A stretch of 64,000 nt of DNA, from NCBI RefSeq assembly GCF_016919065.1, contig NZ_JAFFQA010000007.1, forward strand, positions 62,001 to 126,000, read 5' to 3'. Below are positions 60,589-64,000 of this stretch, in pieces. Under the pieces are notes generated by a model. That model did not search any database, was not told the origin of the DNA, and saw only the letters and a list, made by a program, of their open reading frames with translations. Position numbers and translations under genes: made by a program. The stretch is from Desulfobulbus rhabdoformis. Its GTDB lineage: Bacteria; Desulfobacterota; Desulfobulbia; Desulfobulbales; Desulfobulbaceae. Within the stretch, counting starts at the first letter, position 1. Every line of letters begins with the position of its first letter.

Positions 60589-61908
60589 ATGAATACTGTT
60601 CAACAGATGAAAGAAAACGGGGTGGTCGGTGCCGGTGGTGCCGGGTTTCCCACCTATGTCAAAGCGCAGTCCCAGGCGGAAATCGTTCTGGTCAATGCTG
60701 CGGAGTGCGAGCCCCTTTTGCATAAGGACAAGCAGCTTTTACTGCATGCAACCGACCTGTTTTTTCAAGGGCTGCAAACCCTGATGGGGCTGGTCTCCGC
60801 CAGCAAAGGGATCATCGGCATCAAGAAAAAGCATACGGGGCTGATTGCGCACTTAAACGAACGTTTGCCCGTTCAGGTCGAGCTCTGCCCGGTGGATGAT
60901 TTTTATCCTGCCGGTGATGAGCTGACCCTGATCAGGGAGACAACCGGTGTCATCATCGGACCCGGCGCCCTCCCCATCTCACGGGGGATTGTGGTCAGTA
61001 ATGTGGAGTCGCTCTACAATATCGGCACGGCCCGTCCGGTGACAACAAAGTTTCTCAATGTGGGCGGTGCTGTTGAAAAACGCCAGACCTTCGAGGTGCC
61101 TTTGGGGATCTCCTTTCAGGAAATCATAGACTATGCCTGCCCTACGATCAGAGATTTCACCATCATCGAGGGCGGCCCCATGATGGGCAAGATTGTGGAG
61201 GATCTTTCCCTGCCGGTCACCAAGACCACGGCAGGTCTGCTTGTTTTTCCCCAGGATCATGTTTTAATTCAAAAATACCGCATCATGGCCAGTGAAAAGC
61301 GGGTCAATCAAATCGGTAAGGCCGCCTGCGATCAGTGCACCATCTGCACCGAGCTTTGTCCTCGATACCTCCTGGGGCATCCTATTCAACCACACAAGGC
61401 CATGCGTTCGCTGGTGTTTCACCAGGACGGAGCAGGGGAGAACGAGATCCAGACCCATGCCCTGTACTGCTGTCAGTGCAATCTCTGCTCCTTTGTTTCC
61501 TGTCCGGAGGGGCTCTTTCCCTCACAGGTGTGCATCAACAATCGGGCAAAAGCCCTGACAAAGAAAATACAGTATCAGGGAGCGCTTGAGAACGAACCCC
61601 ATCCCCTAGCCCCCTACCGCAAGACACCCTCCAAACGGCTAAAACGGATGCTGAATCTGGACCTATTTCCCGACAGTGGTGATCTCAGCGAGCATCAGTT
61701 TGCGCCACAAACGCTGCGCCTACTCCTGCGCCAGCATATCGGTGCACCCGCAACCCCGGTGGTCAGCGTTGGTGATCAGGTCCAGCAGGGACAAAAGATT
61801 GCAACCGTGGGAGACGCCTTGGGCGCCGAGATCCACGCACCGCTGGCTGGACAGGTCAGCGAGGTTGATGATCAGGCTATCACGCTCACGCTTGCATATT
61901 CCGAATAA
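60589..61908 (+). CDS. pduS: PduS-type flavin/iron-sulfur reductase (RnfC-like)
   Basis: A 439-residue protein. The N-terminal NADH/FMN region opens GVVGAGGAGFPTYVKAQSQ and includes NAAECEPLLHKDKQLL. Two 4Fe-4S motifs follow: CDQCTICTELCP near residue 247 and CCQCNLCSFVSCP near 300. The C-terminal barrel-sandwich domain has VGDQVQQGQKIATVGDALGAEIHAPLAG. In propanediol compartments PduS reduces cobalamin and binds PduT. Here it could reduce B12 for EutT or pass electrons from NADH to PduT. It lies next to the pduT gene. Confidence 0.93.
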   Translation: MNTVQQMKENGVVGAGGAGFPTYVKAQSQAEIVLVNAAECEPLLHKDKQLLLHATDLFFQGLQTLMGLVSASKGIIGIKKKHTGLIAHLNERLPVQVELCPVDDFYPAGDELTLIRETTGVIIGPGALPISRGIVVSNVESLYNIGTARPVTTKFLNVGGAVEKRQTFEVPLGISFQEIIDYACPTIRDFTIIEGGPMMGKIVEDLSLPVTKTTAGLLVFPQDHVLIQKYRIMASEKRVNQIGKAACDQCTICTELCPRYLLGHPIQPHKAMRSLVFHQDGAGENEIQTHALYCCQCNLCSFVSCPEGLFPSQVCINNRAKALTKKIQYQGALENEPHPLAPYRKTPSKRLKRMLNLDLFPDSGDLSEHQFAPQTLRLLLRQHIGAPATPVVSVGDQVQQGQKIATVGDALGAEIHAPLAGQVSEVDDQAITLTLAYSE

Positions 61909-61923
61909 TTAAGGATGTAACAC

Positions 61924-62478
61924 ATGGCCCATTCCATAGGAATTTTAGAATTATCCAGCATTGCCAGTGGCTATGAGGCAGAGGATGCCATGCTCAAGGC
62001 AGCTGATGTGCACATTTTGATCGCTCGCACTATCTGTTCGGGGAAGTTCATTGTCGTCATCGGAGGCAGTGTCTCCGCCGTGGAGGCAGCACTTGAGACA
62101 GGAAAGGTGGTCTCGAGAGGCTTTCTCATCGAATCGCTGCATATCGCCAATGTCGATCCCCAGGTCTTTGCAGCGCTCTCCGGCAGTGTAGACGCCTCTG
62201 AGTGCAGCTACCGTTCTCTGGGAATTGTCGAGACCTTTGCGGCAACCCCGATCATTGAGGCGGCTGATGCAGCGGTCAAGGCCGCAAATATCCTCCTGCT
62301 CCGGGTTCACGTGTCCATGGCCATTGGCGGCAAGGGATATTTTCTCGCCCTGGGGGACACCGCTGCAATCCAGGCGGCGGTGGATGCGGCAACAGATGCG
62401 ATCAGAGAATCCGGGCTGCTGGTCAACCGCGTGATTATCCCCGCAGCAACACCTGAAGTGCTCAAAGAATTTATCTGA
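61924..62478 (+). CDS. pduT: PduT-type iron-sulfur shell protein
   Basis: A 184-residue tandem-BMC protein closely resembling PduT: SIGILELSSIASGYEAEDAML, then RTICSGKFIVVIGG with Cys 38, the residue that ligates the 4Fe-4S cluster at the trimer centre in PduT. The second domain reads LGIVETFAATPIIEAADAAVKA and RVHVSMAIGGKGYFLALG. It is expected to conduct electrons or a cluster across the shell. The stop abuts the eutP start with a 1-bp overlap (TGATG). Confidence 0.94.
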   Translation: MAHSIGILELSSIASGYEAEDAMLKAADVHILIARTICSGKFIVVIGGSVSAVEAALETGKVVSRGFLIESLHIANVDPQVFAALSGSVDASECSYRSLGIVETFAATPIIEAADAAVKAANILLLRVHVSMAIGGKGYFLALGDTAAIQAAVDAATDAIRESGLLVNRVIIPAATPEVLKEFI

Positions 62479-62903
62479 TGAAGAAAATCATGTTTGTCGG
62501 GCAGACAGGCTCTGGGAAAACCTCGCTGACCCAGGCCCTCAACGGCCAGGCGATCGCCTACCTGAAGACCCAGGCGGTTAAATTCTCCGGATGTGTGGTG
62601 GATACGCCCGGCGAGTTCGCGGAAAACCGAATGTATTATTCAGCTCTTCTGGTCTCCGCCAATAAGGCCGATATCATCGGCTTTATTCAGGATGGGACCC
62701 GCAAAAAGAGTATCTTCCCTCCCAAATTTGCGGCCATGTTCAATAAACCGGTCATTGGTATAATCACCAAGAACGATGCGGATCAAATCGAGCCAGCCCG
62801 GGCCGAGAAATTTCTCAAGATGGCCGGTGTGGAGACCATTTTCTCGACCAGCGCCGTCTCTCAGCAGGGGATTGATCAACTGTTGAGTTTGCTGCAAGAC
62901 TGA
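62478..62903 (+). CDS. eutP: EutP/PduV-type small GTPase-like protein
   Basis: A 141-residue P-loop NTPase. The P-loop is GQTGSGKTSL (residues 8-17), Walker B/G3 is VDTPGEF (41-47), and G4 is TKND (97-100). EutP has been reported to act as an acetate kinase in Salmonella, and PduV is linked to compartment positioning. It is the last recognisable eut gene here, and a family 2 repeat follows directly. Confidence 0.94.
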   Translation: MKKIMFVGQTGSGKTSLTQALNGQAIAYLKTQAVKFSGCVVDTPGEFAENRMYYSALLVSANKADIIGFIQDGTRKKSIFPPKFAAMFNKPVIGIITKNDADQIEPARAEKFLKMAGVETIFSTSAVSQQGIDQLLSLLQD

Positions 62904-62906
62904 CTT

Positions 62907-63013
62907 TGAATCCGTGACAGAGGGTAACGCTGAAGCAAACGATATTTTTTAACAATCTTCACCGCTTGAGAAAAATACGTCGTTGGGTAACCATCCGCTG
63001 CCACGGATTCAGG
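62907..63013. mobile_element. MITE-like element, family 2, medium form (about 107 bp) after eutP
   Basis: It begins TGAATCCGTGACAGAGGG and ends GCCACGGATTCAGG. The interior has AAATACGTCGTT in inverse of the usual ACGACGTATTT, so the copy is inverted relative to 31850-31971. No clean flanking duplication is visible. It marks the 3' boundary of the eut locus. Confidence 0.75.
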
Positions 63014-63032
63014 TTTCATCTTTTGGTGGAGA

Positions 63033-63055
63033 GCGCTATAGTAGCGATTTTTTTC
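63033..63055 (+). terminator. Weak candidate terminator after the eut locus
   Basis: CGCTA and TAGCG pair with a 3-base loop, followed by a run of seven T. The stem is short. It lies 130 bp after eutP. The rest of 63056-63260 shows no gene or motif. Confidence 0.4.
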
Positions 63056-63260
63056 CCTGACACCTCTGGTTTTCGTGGGCCTGCGGGCAGTCGATGATGT
63101 GCAACAGAAGCCAGCCCATTTTGAGCAGGTGGGTCAGCCTGCCGCTGAACTTGTCTCGCACCAGTAAAACGGCCCCCCTTACGATCCTTTGTTACTTTCT
63201 AACGAAGCCGCGGTCCATCGCTTCTGGTGGGCTGCGGCGTTGTTGTTTGTCGAAACTGTT

Positions 63261-64000
63261 ATGCCCCAAACACTCCCATCGGCAGGTCGCCTTCTGCTGA
63301 CTACCTGCATCATTGCTTTTTTTTGTTTCCTCGGCTCGTTTATGCGTATCCCTGTGGTCCCCCTCTTTGCGGTCTCGCTGGGGGCGGATACGGTCCAGGT
63401 CGGCTGGATCAACAGCGCCTTCATGTGTATGGCTGGGCTGCTCTCCATTCCATCCGGTCTGCTCTCCGATAAGATCGGGCGACGTCGTCCCCTCTTAGTG
63501 GGCTTGATACTTCTTGCAAGCTCCTCGCTCCTGCTGACCATCTCGCAGACGCCTCTACAGATGGGAGTCATTTACCTCTTTTTTGGGGTGGGCATGGCCG
63601 CGGTGACGCCGACCTTGATGTCCTATGTTGCTGATATCACACCGCCAGAGGCTCTGGGGAATGCCTTTGGCTGGTACACCATGGCCCTTTACTGCGGCAT
63701 GACCCTGGGGCCAGCAGCCGGTGGCTTTTTAGGTGGCCTGATCGGCTTTCGAGCGGTCTTCGTCTGTTCCGGTTGCATGATTGCGATGATGATGGTGGTC
63801 ACCTTTTTCCGCCTGCCGGATCCGCCCCGTCATTTACGCCGGGCTGCACCGACAAGTGATTTTTTGACCACCCTGCGGCAACTGGCAAAGAACCGGCGTT
63901 TGCTCGCCTGTCTGTTGGTGACGGTTGGAGCCTGCATGGGCTTTGGTATGTTTATTACCTTTGTCCCACTCTATGTGCGTAGTCTGGGGCTGCCAACCGT
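63261..64000 (+). CDS. MFS transporter, N-terminal part (cut by window edge)
   Basis: The frame is open from the ATG at 63261 to the end, giving about 246 residues with six or seven hydrophobic helices. SGLLSDKIGRRRPLLVG is the MFS loop 2-3 motif (G-x-x-x-D-K-x-G-R-R), and ALYCGMTLGPAAGGFLGGLIG is motif C. The pattern fits drug- or sugar-efflux-type MFS members. The substrate is unknown. No clear ribosome-binding site precedes the ATG, so the start is uncertain. Nothing ties it functionally to ethanolamine use. Confidence 0.88.
   Translation, partial: MPQTLPSAGRLLLTTCIIAFFCFLGSFMRIPVVPLFAVSLGADTVQVGWINSAFMCMAGLLSIPSGLLSDKIGRRRPLLVGLILLASSSLLLTISQTPLQMGVIYLFFGVGMAAVTPTLMSYVADITPPEALGNAFGWYTMALYCGMTLGPAAGGFLGGLIGFRAVFVCSGCMIAMMMVVTFFRLPDPPRHLRRAAPTSDFLTTLRQLAKNRRLLACLLVTVGACMGFGMFITFVPLYVRSLGLPT

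Overview
The window looks like a chromosomal stretch from a Gram-negative anaerobe. It carries Kdo/lipopolysaccharide genes, a TolC-type outer-membrane channel, a cytochrome bd operon led by a DUF4492 protein, a selenocysteine tRNA and many large PAS sensor kinases. From remembered family distributions I favour a Desulfobacterota member close to the Desulfobulbales. That placement is inference: no rRNA or sulfate-reduction gene is present to settle it.

Layout. 1-2602 (minus): waaA-kdsB-tolC envelope genes, the last cut by the window edge. 2749-6504 (minus): rrf2-DUF4492-cydA-cydB plus a 33-residue membrane peptide. 6505-11114: a repeat-rich zone around a 1064-residue unrecognised PHP-like/membrane protein. 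11115-17265: hybrid sensor kinase, DUF4424 protein and chemoreceptor. 17585-22305 (minus): znuABC, a 65-residue ORF and an L,D-transpeptidase. 22946-24357: nfeD and an SPFH protein. 24504-25829: a BtuF-like binding protein and a small acidic CxxC protein. 26037-26134: tRNA-Sec. 26399-31575 (minus): a binding protein/PAS kinase/response regulator cassette. 31995-34995: PilZ protein, IHF/HU subunit and a 5'-nucleotidase lipoprotein. 35367-39986: lepB, pyrB, pyrC, queC and sfsA. 40302-44424: gap, rimI, pgk, tpiA, secG and tRNA-Leu. 44600-62903: a complete ethanolamine bacterial-microcompartment (BMC) locus. The right edge cuts an MFS transporter.

The eut locus reads eat / eutS-eutV-eutW / eutA / eutB-eutC-eutL-eutK-like / eutE-eutM-eutT-pduL-unknown / eutN-BMC-T-split eutQ / pduS-pduT-eutP. 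EutBC makes acetaldehyde from ethanolamine, EutE oxidises it to acetyl-CoA, PduL makes acetyl phosphate, and EutP/EutQ are candidate acetate kinases. EutA and EutT maintain the B12 cofactor. Seven shell proteins are encoded. Two of them are PduT-like trimers with a pore cysteine, and a PduS flavo-iron-sulfur protein is present, but there is no EutG alcohol dehydrogenase. This suggests electrons leave through the shell rather than being spent on ethanol. Two leaders, before eat and before eutA, each carry a pair of hexaloop hairpins whose second member overlaps an intrinsic terminator. That is the layout expected of EutV (ANTAR) antitermination, and eutV/eutW lie between them.

A second theme is two families of short, non-coding, inverted-repeat elements. 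Family 1 (GGGTGTCTTGAATAATT ends, 90-193 bp, six copies) is flanked by 4-bp direct repeats. Family 2 (CCTGAATCCGTGACGG ends, about 70-220 bp, about ten copies plus relics) is flanked by 5-bp direct repeats where intact. Family 1 has inserted into family 2 three times. Family 2 copies lie in the leaders of rrf2-cyd, pilZ, the IHF gene, the 1064-residue gene and eutB. A family 1 copy forms the last codons of queC.
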